In this document: in pieces, positions 1 through 9,740 of the stretch | How positions within the stretch are numbered: position 1 is the stretch's first letter | How the letters are laid out: the number at the start of each line of letters is the position of its first letter | Source of the DNA: CAZDDB01 sp963843285 | GTDB taxonomy: Bacteria; Acidobacteriota; HRBIN11; JAKEFK01 | Length of the DNA: 64,000 nucleotides | Direction: 5' to 3' | NCBI GenBank assembly: GCA_963843285.1 | Contig: CAWJJO010000005.1 | Span: 1 to 64,000, forward strand | Made by a program: the position numbers and the translations under genes | The notes under the pieces: model-generated | Told to the model about the DNA's origin: nothing | Database searches by the model: none | What the model saw: the letters and a program-made list of their open reading frames with translations, nothing else

Positions 1-655
1 AAACTCTGGTAAGTTCTTCGATGCTGGATCATGTCGCATCAATTTGAACCGGCGTTTGATGGAAGTGCCGGTGGGATTTAAATGGTTCGTCAACGGTCTC
101 ATGGATGGAAGCGTAGGTTTTGCCGGTGAAGAAAGCGCCGGCGCCTCTTTTTTACGCATAGATGGAACAGTGTGGACGACAGATAAAGACGGTATCATCA
201 TGGATCTGCTGGCTGCAGAAATCCTGGCGGTTACAGGCAAGGATCCATCGCAAATTTATCAGGATCTCGTATCCAAATTTGGAAACCCACAGTACAAAAG
301 AATCGATGCACCTGCCAATCGTGCCCAGAAACTTTTGCTGTCAAAAATGTCCGCTGATCTTGTGACCGCCACACACCTCGCCGGAGATCCGATTACTGCC
401 AGGATCACACACGCATCCGGTTATGCGATCGGTGGTTTAAAAGTAGTCACTGAGTACGCATGGTTTGCCGCGCGACCATCCGGAACAGAAGACATTTACA
501 AAATTTATCTGGAAAGTTTCAAAGGGAGCGAACATCTGCATCAAGTGGAAGAAGAAGCTCTCGCCCTGGTGCAGAGTATCTCCGAAATGCCGGTCTGTAG
601 CCGGAAGTATCAGTGGTCAGTAATCAGTGATCAGTTGCGGTGCTCCGCGTTTTAA
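1..655 (+). CDS. pgm: Phosphoglucomutase (alpha-D-glucose phosphate-specific), C-terminal part, with a frameshift
   Basis: This interconverts glucose-1-phosphate and glucose-6-phosphate in the cytoplasm. The window opens inside the gene, so the catalytic phosphoserine is missing. Visible hallmarks are EVPVGFKWFV, the sugar-binding GEESAGASFL, TDKDGIIM, LAGDPITARIT and the phosphate-binding ARPSGTEDIYKIY near the end, in the order found in E. coli Pgm. Bases 3-44 read TLVSSSMLDHVAS in frame 3, which matches the family, but the rest of the protein is in frame 2. One base, probably an A, is therefore missing around 41-44. The last ~20 residues have no counterpart in the usual C-terminus and are encoded by a CAGTGGTCAGTAATCAG-type low-complexity stretch. 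The identification is secure; whether the frameshift is real is not. Confidence 0.9.
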   Translation, partial: NSGKFFDAGSCRINLNRRLMEVPVGFKWFVNGLMDGSVGFAGEESAGASFLRIDGTVWTTDKDGIIMDLLAAEILAVTGKDPSQIYQDLVSKFGNPQYKRIDAPANRAQKLLLSKMSADLVTATHLAGDPITARITHASGYAIGGLKVVTEYAWFAARPSGTEDIYKIYLESFKGSEHLHQVEEEALALVQSISEMPVCSRKYQWSVISDQLRCSAF

Positions 656-788
656 ACATCGGGTAAGATCCGTTTTGTTCGACAAGAAGGCAAAAATGAT
701 TCTCAAAGCTGGCGTTGGAGCAACGTTCTTGCATCTACCGGTCAGCCGAAGATGAACTAATTTCCGGATCAGAACCAGTTGTGCGGAT

Positions 789-2699
789 TTATCCCAATTT
801 TTTCATCCGCGCGACTAGTGTGGTGCGTTTGATGCCTAGCCGCTTGGCGGCACCATCCGGGCCTCCGACACGTCCTTTTGTCTCTTTCAAAACACGGATG
901 ATTTGATCACGCTCAGTTTCTGAGTCAGGCATTGCATTTACCGGAGAAGCCTCGCTTAATTCGGAAACCGGGACATTTAAGACTGTACCCGAAGTTAGTA
1001 TCACGGCGCGTTCAATGAAATTCTCGAGTTCGCGGATGTTTCCCGGCCAGTGCCACCGCTCGAAGTGCCTGATGAGACCGGAAGGAATGCTTTCGAATGT
1101 TTTTCCATCGGCGCGCGAACTTTTGGGTAAAGTGTCGAACCAGCAAAGGAATATCCTCCGGGCGCTCGCGCAAGGGGGGAATCCGAATTGGAAAGACGTT
1201 TAACCGGTAAAACAGATCGCTTCGGAATTGGCGTTCGGCAACCATCTTCGGAAGATCCCGGTTTGTCGCGGCAATCATCCGGACGTCCACCTTTCTTGTT
1301 TTTGAACTGCCGAGCCGTTCGAATTCGCGTTCCTGCAACGCACGAAGCAGTTTTGACTGCAACTCGAGAGAGATATCGCCGATCTCATCCAGAAACAACG
1401 TTCCCTGATCGGCCAGTTCCAGCCGTCCAATCCGTTGCGCGATTGCGCCGGTGAACGCGCCTTTCTCATGACCGAACAATTCGCTTTCCAGCAAACCTGT
1501 GGGAATTGCCGCACAATTCAATTTCACAAAGGTGCGGTCCTTTCGCCGGCTGTGACTGTGGATCGCGCGAGCAATCAGCTCTTTCCCTGTTCCTGTCTCA
1601 CCGAGAATTAATACAGTAGAACCGGTGGGTGCAACGGTTTGGACTTGTTGCAATACATCAAGCAGAGAAGCGCTGGTCCCAATGATCTCTTGAAAATCCA
1701 TCTGGCTGCGAATTTCATCTTCCAGATAACGTTTTTCCTCCGCCAGCCTATCTTTAAGAGCGATGGTCTGTTCATAAACGAGGGCATTTTCCAGCGCCAG
1801 CGCAAGTTGATTTGCAACCTGCAGTAAAAAAGCCACTTCATCCTCCTGAAAACATTCCCTGGTCCGCCTCGCAAGGCTCAACACGCCCAGAACCCGATTT
1901 CGTTTGATCACCGGCAGCAGACAGCCGCACTGGATACCCTCTCCCAATGCGCGACGATACTCTTCGGGATAGATCCTGATTTCCTCCAGATCGTTCACAA
2001 TCAAGGGCTTCCCTTCACGAAAAACTGGTTCGTTGATTGAGCCTTCGATAAGCACTAAATGCTTATCGAACAATCCTTTTTCTTCCGGGAAATCCTGGAA
2101 TACGACGCGCATATTCCTGGCTTCTTCATCAGGCAGATTCATCCAAACTGAATCGCATTTCATAACCCGGCGAACGCCTGTCAACGTCGCACGAAGCATT
2201 TCCTGTAATCCCAGGTTCGACGCAATGCTATTTGTGAACTCCAGGATGAGCTTCAGACGTTCTCTTTCTTGCGCGAGTTGTTTTTGGCTCTGACGAATCA
2301 TATCCTCTGCGCGGTTATGCGCAGCTATTTCTTCCGCTTCCCGAAGCGCACGCCGCACAACAGGAGCAAGCCGTGAGAGTCGTGATTTCAAAACGTAATC
2401 TGTAGCACCGATCTTTAGCGCTTCAATTGCGACTTCTTCGCCGATTGGTTCGGAGACAAAGATAAACGGGAGGTCGCGGTTTTGCTGCCGGGTGATGCTG
2501 AGTGCCGTTAGGCCGCTGAAAGAGGGTAAAGCGTAATCTGCAAGGATCAGGTCGAGTTTGCAATTCTGGAGGACTGCACGGAATTCGGCTTCTGTGTAAC
2601 GACACGAGTTATGTCACCGTCGAGACCCTCATTTGCGAGCGTCTTCCGAATCAACTCCGAGACGGCGTCGTCGTTTTCCAGATGCACGATGCGTAACAT
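789..2699 (-). pseudogene. Sigma54-dependent response regulator (receiver-GAF-AAA+-Fis HTH), two frameshifts
   Basis: This is an enhancer-binding regulator for sigma54 promoters. Reading from ATG 2699: a receiver domain (MLRIVHLENDD, then LILADYALPS in a second frame), a GAF-like domain (ILEFTNSIASNLGLQEML), the AAA+ domain with Walker A GETGTGKE, the sigma54-contact loop GAFTGA and Walker B LFLDEIGD, and a C-terminal helix-turn-helix ending RTTLVARMKKLG. Two indels break it. One base appears to be missing near 2594-2605, inside the receiver. One extra base lies in the T-run at 1100-1104; past it the expected HWPGNIRELENFIERA continues in the next frame. All pieces keep family-like sequence, so either the damage is recent or the sequence contains errors. 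No partner histidine kinase is visible. Confidence 0.85.
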
Positions 2700-2789
2700 A
2701 GACACACCGTCACCTCATTCGATTAACCTGTTATTTTATCGGAAAATCTCCGTGTACGGCAAATCAGGACGTCAATTGTCCTTATTGGT

Positions 2790-3554
2790 TCAAACGCTCA
2801 AGAGCAAATTGAGAGGTTCCGGCGAAATCCGGATAACGCCATCAAAGGGGAACCCAGCTCCATAATGAGGAAAATGGCGGCAGAGACTGATAATGAACAG
2901 AGGACTAGAGCGAAGACTACGACAATATTTCTATGCGTCAGCAGTCCGAAAGTGACGAATATAATGGTAAGCCAAAGAAGAAGGATACCAAAGAACAACG
3001 CATGAAACGGGGGATTCAGATGGCCAACAATCATCCAACGAGACGACAAGATAGATTCAGTGACTTGTACAGCATGGGATTGAAGCTGTCGTTGACTCTC
3101 CGACTTTGGAAGCAGCATTCGAATTTTTTCAGCCAAAATCTCACCTTTCGGAAACGCTTTTCAAACGGACCTCCGGGACACAATGACTGGTTTTGCCATT
3201 CCAACTGGCTGTAATTGTTTGTGCCACGAAGCGTTTCAATTCCAAACGGAGTTCGGCTGCATCTTTTCCAAATCCCGCAAGTATCGCGGTCAAGCGAAAG
3301 TACCTGGGCAGTAGTGCGTTTGTCATTTCTCCATCTATCGAATCGAAAGAAGTCTTGGCCAAGAAAGCGCAAAACTGATCACCAGGGCACTCAGTGATGC
3401 GATCAATCCAATCGGAAGCTTAACCGATTTCCATTGATTCCTCGGTCAATGAATCCCGGAGCACATCACGCAGCTTGCTCCCTACTAGTGCTCCGAGAAC
3501 TGTGCAAGCCAGGAAAACGGCGCCGGCAATCACGGATAAATGTCTGTTACTCAT
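2790..3554 (-). pseudogene. DUF4239 (bestrophin-like) membrane protein, several frameshifts
   Basis: The start ATG at 3554 gives MSNRHLSVIAGAVFLACTVLG, a transmembrane N-terminus. Further on, in other frames, come VKLPIGLIASLSALV, then AKTSFDSIDGEMTN, and at the end PFDGVIRISPEPLNLLL followed by a stop at 2790-2792. These are the successive signatures of DUF4239 proteins, and the total span (about 254 codons) fits the family. At least three frame changes are needed to join them. The family is an inner-membrane protein of unknown function related to bestrophin channels. It probably followed the STAS gene in one transcript, because the STAS stop and this ATG overlap. Confidence 0.7.
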
Positions 3555-3858
3555 AGATAGTTTACCGTCCTTCACACTTTCTCCTTCGTTTTCCGGAATG
3601 ACGCCAACAAGATGTTTCGTCATGAACCCCTGCGGTCAAAAACCTTGCTCCTGCTTTGAACATTCTCGATAGCAACTCAATTCCATGCTGATCCATCGCT
3701 GTAATTTCACGCAGGTCGACAACCAACTTTCGCTCTTCCAATGTTCCTGCGTGATTCGAGCCAGACTTGTTTTAATTCCGAAACCCATGGTTCGAAAAGT
3801 TTTCCGTAGAGAACGACTCTCACCTCGTTGCCGACTCAGTCGTGTTTATCTTCAACAT
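3551..3858 (-). pseudogene. STAS-domain protein, frameshifted
   Basis: From ATG 3858 the reading starts MLKINTTESATR. In the next frame come VRVVLYGKLFEPWV and ELKQVWLESRRNI, and then, in frame again, ERKLVVDLREITAMDQHGIELL and SRMFKAGARFLTAGVMTKHLV. This is a single STAS domain of about 100 residues, the fold of anti-anti-sigma factors. The phosphorylatable serine position (DSSG in SpoIIAA) reads DQHG here, so control by a serine kinase is unlikely. At least two indels separate the segments. The stop (TGA 3553-3551) would overlap the ATG of the DUF4239 gene downstream. Confidence 0.6.
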
Positions 3859-4233
3859 GTGTTTTCCTCTTCGATCCGATTTATGGCAAACGGTGTGCCA
3901 GAGCCGCCAGCCTCGGTGAGCGCCCCGCCTCGGCAGAAAGAAAATTGCCAAGAAAGTCAAAAGCTTTGAATGACGATTGTCAGATATCTCGACGGCAATC
4001 CTGCTTGGTCTCGTTATTCAACATTAGAGGTGAAGACGGTTCCTCGCTTGTTGAAGAACCGCCGGTACGGGGGCGGTGAATCGGGAAAATCAACGGGCTC
4101 AGTGGCGCTCGCGACCTGTCAATTGTTTCGTCATTTGTCAAGGATATTTTTGACATCGTTACGTGCTGGACGCAGTTCTCCTCGGGAAGGTTTGTGGCAT
4201 GGAGATTGCCCATCGGCGCTATTTGGAGAGGAA
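3859..4233. other. Divergent intergenic region between the STAS and BamA-like genes
   Basis: No coding sequence is recognised. It contains a small hairpin (CGGTTC at about 4038, paired with GAACCG 13 bases later) and a TTTTTGACATCG segment near 4150 that could hold a -35 box for the downstream + strand gene. The sequence GAGAGGAAATGG at 4225-4237 provides a Shine-Dalgarno element just before ATG 4234. Confidence 0.35.
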
Positions 4234-5567
4234 ATGGATATGAACAGCATTCAGAAAGTTTTCGTGCTTTTCCTGGTTCTTATTGGGGGTACTCCCGCCG
4301 TCGATTTGTTCAGCGGAGCAGGAGTCGCCGTCAGAACAATCCACGATCACGAACGATACTGCCAGTCGTTTAGAGGACTGGCAGGATTTGCGCGATCAAA
4401 AAACACAGAATTTGGAACCGAATAAAACGTCAAAAACCGAAAAACTTCTGATCCGTTTTGAGGAGCGCCAATTCTGCTCAGCTATAAGGGCTTTTATCCA
4501 ACGATAGCGAATGTCAGCAATGGATCAGGATTCGCTCCCGGTATTCATTACTGGGGACAGAATCTGTTTGGCACGAACATTGACTTGCAAGGTCTCGCAG
4601 CGTATTCCACTCGCGAATATCAGTTGTACAAGCTTGAAATCGGAAAGATTTTGCGTAAGGGGACTGAACCTCTGGTGAACCTTGGCGGGTCCGGAGGGTT
4701 AAGCCAGTTTGGACGATTGCAGGAGTAAAGGAAACGATTTCCTTTTGTACGCCGATCTGCGATATCGAGACTTTCCGCAGGAAGATTTTTTTGGTGTTGG
4801 TCCGGATTCGGAAGATGATACCGCACCGACTACACCATCACGGAATCAGCCTTCGACGGAGTCGCCGGTTACCGTTCGGTGAACACATCTTAATTGCAGG
4901 CCGTGCAGGACTTCTGAACACTGAAATTGAAGACGGCACAGATGGTCGGTTCAATGATATTTCCACATCCTTTGATGATGTTTCCGCACCTGGATAGGCT
5001 GAGCAGCCGGATTACCTTCGGTACGGCGCCAACTTCGTGCTCGATTATCGCGACAGGCCAGGCAATCCCAATAAGGGCGCGATGCTTGGTGTTGAGTATG
5101 CTAGATTCGGAGATCGTGATCTGGATGCTTTCAGCTTTCATCGTTTCAGCTTCGATGGACGTGGTTACCTGCCGCTTGGTTCCCCACAGCGAACACTGGC
5201 TGCACGCTTTTACACAACAATCGATGATCCGGATGACGGTCAAAGGGTACCGTTTTATTACATGGAAACGATGGGAGGTAGTGAGTTTTTACGCGGTTTC
5301 CGCGAGTTCCGTTTTCGCGACCGAAATCTTCTTGCTATGTCTGCCGAATACCGATGGGAGGGAGCTCCGGCGTGGGAAATGGCATTCTTTTTCGATGCAG
5401 GAAAAGTGTTTCCAGACCGGGCAGATTTCGATTTTGAGGATCTGGAAACCAGTTATGGTGTCGGCGTCCGTTTCAAGCTGCCCGATGCCATGTTCCTGAG
5501 ATTTGATATTGGACGAAGCAATGAAGGGACCCGTTTCTGGCTCAAATGGGGAGTCGCCTCGTTTTAG
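4234..5567 (+). pseudogene. Outer-membrane barrel protein of the BamA/TamA (surface antigen D15) superfamily, heavily frameshifted
   Basis: ATG 4234 follows a GAGAGG ribosome site and gives a signal peptide (MNSIQKVFVLFLVLIG). After an indel in the G-run 4285-4289 the linker continues LEPNKTSKTEKLLIRFEE. Barrel segments follow in alternating frames: LLSYKGFYPTIA, FLLYADLRYRDFPQEDFFGVG, DYTITESAFDGVAGYR, GEHILIAGRAGLL, and finally an open 5037-5567 stretch with DYRDRPGNPNKGAML, GSEFLRGFREFRFRD and a terminal GRSNEGTRFWLKWGVASF. These are typical of Omp85-type C-terminal strands. About five single-base indels and one in-frame amber codon (TAG 4995-4997) are needed to reconstruct it. No POTRA repeats are visible, so this is a short barrel-only type. 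Confidence 0.7.
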
Positions 5568-5590
5568 AAATGCGTAAAAGGAGAACAGCA

Positions 5591-7217
5591 ATGAGAACAA
5601 CAATTCTTTTCACTCTACTCACTCTGGCACTGGTTACTTTTGTTCAAGCGGAAAAATTCTATCCGGACGATCCTTTGCTGGTGGATCAGGATCAGCGACC
5701 GGTTGTAAAACCCAACCAGGTTGAATACAGCCAGATCTACGACTTTGTTGATCAGACTTTTGTGAAATCGCGCAACAAAGAAAAAAGAACTGAAGCCGGC
5801 AACCAATATGAATACACTTGGTGAGGTGCCTGACTCCAGCTGGTTTGAGAACCGGATTGGAAAAAGACCGATGAGTATGGAAGAACTGGTTAAAGGTCCT
5901 GATGTTCAAGGGCCACCAGATCCATCAGGTCCGTGGACAGTTACGCGCGCGAAAACGGAAGGGATCACGCTTGGCTTCACCATCAAAGATGCGGCGGGCG
6001 GAACTTATTTTATGAAGTTTGATCCAATCAAATTTCCGCAACTTGCTACTTCAGCAGAAGTGATTGCAACCAAGTTTTTTTACGCTTTTGGATACAATGT
6101 GTCGGAAAATTACGTGGTATTCGTGGATCCGCAAAATCTTCAAATCGCTGATGATGCAAAGTTCACAGATGAGTTCGGCCATAAGCGAAGAATGGTCCGC
6201 AAAGATATTGACGGTATCCTCAAAAGAGTTGCAAAAAGGAAGGACGGCAAGATCCAGGCGATTGCAAGTTATCGACTCCCTGACGAGCCGATCGGACATT
6301 TCAAATACTATGGGACCCGCAGTGATGACGGAAATGATATTTTCCGCCACGAAGAGCGCCGTGAACTGCGCGGTCTGAGAGTTTTTTCGGCCTGGCTGAA
6401 CCATGACGATGCGCGGTATATGAACTCGCTCGATGTTTTTGTACCGGTGGAAGACAAAGGGGTCTGTGAAGCATTACCTGCTGGATTTCGGTTCAACACT
6501 TGGAAGCGGCAGTATTCGCCCGCAAAACGAAAGGCCAGGAAACGAATACATCATTGAAATGAAACCGATTCTGAAAGCACAGTTCACACTCGGGCTCTGG
6601 GATCGGAAATGGCGAAAGGTTGAGTATCCTGATTATCCGGCGGTAGGCCGCTATGAAGCGGATTTTTTTCGCCCCGATTTATGGCGACCCGAGTATCCTA
6701 ATCCTGCGTTTGACCGGATGATGCCCGATGATGCGTTCTGGGCAACACGCATCGTCTTGAAATTTACAGATGATATGATCGCCGCTCTTGTGAGAACCGG
6801 TCAATATGAAGATCCGGCCGCCGAACAATACCTGATCGAAACTCTGATCGCAAGGAGAACAAAATTGTCCGGTACTATTTCCGCCAGGTGAATCCACTCA
6901 GTGATTTTGCAGTGAATGGAACAAACCTCGATTTCAAAAACCTCGGTACTGAGCATGAAATTGGGGCCGTGGAGGGCTATCGCTATCAATGGTTTGCTTT
7001 CGATAACGCGACCCAAGAGTCCAAACCGCTAAGGGGGTCGAGGTCACGACAGTTTCGTCAACTTCGATTCCCAATCCCGGATCACAATGGAAAGAAATTT
7101 CTGATGGTTAGAATCGAGAGCATAAGTGCGGACGTTCCGGAATGGAAAAAACCCGTGGAAATCTATTTGAGAACCGCCTCTGAGCTTAAAATAGTTGGAG
7201 TCGACCGTCAGATATAA
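5591..7217 (+). pseudogene. Secreted protein of unknown function with kinase-like motifs, three frameshifts
   Basis: ATG 5591 follows AAGGAG and encodes a signal peptide (MRTTILFTLLTLALVTFVQA), so it is probably exported. The joined frames give about 540 residues. Frame changes are near 5800-5812, in the G-run around 6458-6461, and near 6848-6858. Conserved-looking blocks are VPDSSWFENRIG, GGTYFMKFDP, SAEVIATKFFYAFGYNVSEN, VFSAWLNHDDARYMNSLD, HYLLDFGSTLGS and a C-terminal FLMVRIES and VEIYLR. A lysine after GGTYFM, an HDDxxxxN block and a DFG-like LLDFGS in this order recall atypical kinase folds (HipA or Fam20-like), but this is pattern-based inference. It sits 23 bases after the barrel gene and was probably co-transcribed with it. 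Confidence 0.55.
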
Positions 7218-7266
7218 CCGTGTAAGTTGTCCTGCTTGAATCAAATCACAAGCACTACAGGAAAGT

Positions 7267-7542
7267 GTGAGAAAGGCAGCGAACGGCCCCTACGTGCATA
7301 GGGCAGATACGGTAAAAGACGACCGGTTCAAGAACGACATCGTGTTTCAATGCGAAACGCGATGCGTCCAGTCGGGAGGAGTGGGCGGACGGAGCAGGTT
7401 GTATGTCGAACTGTATATTGAAAATTTCGCCGCTGATGCGTTTCCGTGTGCTTCCATGCTCGGCCGTGCGCATGGTAAAATGACACTCGACGGAAAGACA
7501 GAACTTCTCGACGACAAATTTACTAGGTCAGCGTCTTTGTAA
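7267..7542 (+). CDS. Short doubtful ORF ending in the tRNA remnant
   Basis: This is a 91-residue reading from GTG 7267 with no family I recognise. It contains the readable stretch RLYVELYIENFAADAF, but its last residues are encoded by the tRNA-Thr remnant that begins at 7536. There is no convincing ribosome site. It may be a fragment of a gene cut when the tRNA-associated element inserted, or chance. Confidence 0.15.
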   Translation: MRKAANGPYVHRADTVKDDRFKNDIVFQCETRCVQSGGVGGRSRLYVELYIENFAADAFPCASMLGRAHGKMTLDGKTELLDDKFTRSASL

Positions 7543-7577
7543 ACCTCAGGTCGGGGGTTCAAGTCCCTCCGCCAGCT
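7536..7577 (+). other. 3' half of a tRNA-Thr(UGU), truncated: likely attachment-site remnant
   Basis: Read 5'-3' it gives the anticodon loop TTTGTAA, the 3' anticodon-stem strand ACCTC, variable loop AGGTC, T-stem GGGGG, T-loop TTCAAGT, T-stem CCCTC, acceptor strand CGCCAGC and discriminator T. The 5' half is absent: the matching GAGGT does not precede the loop, and no D-arm is found upstream. Such 3' halves are left when an element integrates at the 3' end of a tRNA gene. A second, more decayed copy lies at 11040 in the same orientation. Confidence 0.75.
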
Positions 7578-8058
7578 TCTTTCTCCCCAACTACTTACGG
7601 CAATCACCCGTTTGAAATGCATCCCAGAGTGCGCCTGGGTGCGGAAATTTTCTCACTTTATCACCTTCAAAGATGAGTTCTTTCACGTATTGCGGTGATC
7701 GTCGGACATATCTACAATTCTTTTGGTCTCATCTGTCTTCAAATCATACCTTTCCGGCGCTCACCTGCCGGCGCACGCGGATAGTCTTTGCAGCAAAATC
7801 AATATCTGACCATTGGAGTCCTGCCATTTATTGTGCTGGCAATCATTGACACTGAATCCACGTAATCTCTGTTTAGTGGCGAGATAGCTGCCGAACCAAA
7901 GTCAGCTGCGGTTACTGACAAGGCGACATCCGAGTAAGCCCGGGTTTATCTTACTATCCTATTAGTTTTTACTTTGACAAAACTTTGACTTGCTTGTTCT
8001 TGCCCGCCGACGAGAGGAGGCTGGTATGAAAATTGCTCTTCTTATAGCAGGAGGTAAA
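7578..8058. other. Intergenic stretch after the tRNA remnant
   Basis: No intact gene is seen. On the minus strand about 40 codons ending near 7598 read QYVKELIFEGDKVRKFPHPG and then a stop, which looks like the C-terminus of a lost gene, but I cannot name it. The string GTGCGCCTGGGTGCGGA (7631) recurs with one extra G at 10949, near the second tRNA remnant. Just before the next gene there is an AGGAGG ribosome site at 8049-8054. Confidence 0.3.
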
Positions 8059-8514
8059 ATGAACAAGAAATCGAGCGACCAAAAAGAAAAGGCATCACGC
8101 AAAGCGAAAAAACCGAAGCTCAAGAAGAAAACCATCAAGGATCTTGATTCAAAGGATCAGGCCGTTCAGGGTGGAGCGATGTTGAGTGGTTATTATAGAT
8201 GCTGCGACCGGAACATGAAGGAGAATTTTGGTCCGGTTGAGTCGCAGGATATCTTGAATCGTTTGTCGGGGATTCCCATTGAGACCTGGAACTATACCTG
8301 GGACGATCCATCCGTTCGTCACATCAGTCCGATGGCGCAGGATTTTGCCTCCGCTTTCGCTGTAGGTGAGGATGATAAACATATTCATCCGATCGACGTC
8401 AGCGGAGTTGCTTTTGCATCCATCCAGGCGCTCTTTCAGAATCTTCAAGAGACCCGTTTAGAGATGCATGCACTTCGAGAGGAGATAGAAGAGATGCGAA
8501 AGCGTAAGAACTAA
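8059..8514 (+). CDS. Protein with a C-terminal S74-type (tail-spike) intramolecular chaperone domain
   Basis: The start at ATG 8059 is chosen over upstream candidates because AGGAGG lies five bases before it; the product has 151 residues. Residues 1-25 are very lysine-rich. Residues 25-39 (TIKDLDSKDQAVQGG) resemble the leader-like DLxxKDxxxVxGG segment seen in some secreted or RiPP-type bacterial proteins. From residue 48 it matches the bacterial branch of the peptidase S74 / trimeric chaperone domain: DRNMKENFGPV, LNRLSGIPIETWNYTW, HISPMAQDFASAF, and D-x2-GVAFASIQALFQNLQ, then a coiled-coil tail EMHALREEIEEMRKRK. The residue before the DRNMK motif, normally the self-cleaving serine, is cysteine (C49). 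This domain usually trimerises and cleaves itself from a larger fibre, but no fibre is attached here. Confidence 0.75.
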   Translation: MNKKSSDQKEKASRKAKKPKLKKKTIKDLDSKDQAVQGGAMLSGYYRCCDRNMKENFGPVESQDILNRLSGIPIETWNYTWDDPSVRHISPMAQDFASAFAVGEDDKHIHPIDVSGVAFASIQALFQNLQETRLEMHALREEIEEMRKRKN

Positions 8515-8551
8515 CTTTCGTCGACCTCGGTCAGCCGTTCTTCTCTTTTAT

Positions 8552-9607
8552 CTACTGGCGAACAAAGGCGAATAGAGTCGTGGGATATTTGTCGGTTGCG
8601 AGAAAAAATCCTTGGCCGGGCACAAGGGCAAGGCACTCCCAGTTGCGGAGAAGTCCATCGTTACGAATCTTTAAATAAATCGGTGAATTCTCAGTGGTGT
8701 GGACCGTCGCTCCATCGAACCGCAAATTCACGAGACGCTCTACTACTTTATTACCAGCTTTCCATGCATCTGATTGCGAACGGTCGATACCCCAACGTCC
8801 ACCAAGAGCGTCCCGGGCGGGATTCAGTTTCGCTTCGTCACCGGGATACATGCAATTGATGCACCAGAACTCCCCATTAATATCCGCCGGAGAGCAATCG
8901 GTAATGCGATATTCGATATTTGGAATCGGCACATTGGCGAGCCTTTTTATTTTATCGCCACTGATATCGAACATGTATGCGGAAGGATTCCGAACGACAT
9001 TCGCGCCATTCGCTTCGAAAAACGTCAGCAGCCTGCCAGTAGGGAGTATCACGATTGCTTCATCACCCGTGTTGGCCAGGTTGGTGCGGGGCGGCAATTC
9101 AATAAGACTGGTAGCATCCAATTTGATTAAAGGAGACGAATCCGAAAAGACCATCTTGCCGCGAACCAGGTATCCCATCATCCCGGCTGATTGATGAGAC
9201 TCGATGGTAACAAATACATCGTTGCCCAGAAACGCAAGCGCCTCAAATCCCTCAAAACCCTCAATGGCGCCGGCCAAGCCATCATCGTTGAACCGAATGG
9301 CTCGCGGAGTCTGCTCGGTGTCATCCAGGTTTGCGACAAGGAGATGTTTGATCGGAAACATCGGAATCCGATTGCCAATACGTTGTGGATACTGCGGGAC
9401 CAAAACAACAGAATCCTCATACACAGCAGCGCCGGAGTACTCGCGTTCCGCATCGCCCCAGGGGGTGGCCAGATTAATAATAAGTGGGTCGCGTTCCCGC
9501 ACGAGAGGGTTCTCTGTGCCCGTTGACGGCACATAATTCCTTACACAAGACAACAGCAGAAAAAATGAAAACAGGACAGCGGATGATTTATGCCCGCGGA
9601 GGCTCAT
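8552..9607 (-). CDS. Lipoprotein of unknown function, probable beta-propeller
   Basis: Starting at ATG 9607, six codons inside the longest reading, the protein has 351 residues. It begins with a lipoprotein signal ending LLLSC, so it is probably anchored to a membrane. The body has phrases typical of propeller or esterase-like phytase folds: AIEGFEGFEALAFLGNDVFVTIES in the first half and LRNWECLALVPGQGFFLATD near the C-terminus, plus paired cysteines (DCSPADINGEFWCINC). I cannot assign a reaction. It is convergent with the S74-domain gene 37 bases away, and lies downstream of the serine protease on the same strand. Confidence 0.6.
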   Translation of the reverse strand: MSLRGHKSSAVLFSFFLLLSCVRNYVPSTGTENPLVRERDPLIINLATPWGDAEREYSGAAVYEDSVVLVPQYPQRIGNRIPMFPIKHLLVANLDDTEQTPRAIRFNDDGLAGAIEGFEGFEALAFLGNDVFVTIESHQSAGMMGYLVRGKMVFSDSSPLIKLDATSLIELPPRTNLANTGDEAIVILPTGRLLTFFEANGANVVRNPSAYMFDISGDKIKRLANVPIPNIEYRITDCSPADINGEFWCINCMYPGDEAKLNPARDALGGRWGIDRSQSDAWKAGNKVVERLVNLRFDGATVHTTENSPIYLKIRNDGLLRNWECLALVPGQGFFLATDKYPTTLFAFVRQ

Positions 9608-9693
9608 CGCGTTAGCGTAACACAAGAAATAACGACGGCCCTGCGCTTTTACATTTTGTGGCGGACTGTCTAAGACGGGGTAAACCCGATGGA

Positions 9694-9715
9694 GGCGACC
9701 CGGGGTGGGGTCGCC
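9694..9715. repeat. Hairpin in the gap between the protease and lipoprotein genes
   Basis: GGCGACCC (9694-9701) pairs perfectly with GGGTCGCC (9708-9715) across a six-base loop. A run of T follows at 9727-9734 on the + strand. A related GGGCGAC...GTCGCCC hairpin is found at 25402, so it may belong to a dispersed repeat family rather than be a terminator for the minus-strand genes here. Confidence 0.5.
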
Positions 9716-9740
9716 CCAACGGTAAATTTTTTTTCATTGT

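Noticed and set aside
7536..7577. A complete tRNA-Thr gene
   Set aside because: The D-arm and the 5' strands of the anticodon and acceptor stems are absent upstream.
7347..7622. Minus-strand 91-residue ORF containing WRRDLNPRPEVYK
   Set aside because: This is the well-known false translation of a tRNA 3' end; it is explained by the tRNA-Thr remnant on the + strand.
9694..9734. Rho-independent terminator for the minus-strand protease gene
   Set aside because: The T-run lies on the + strand side, away from the direction of transcription of that gene.
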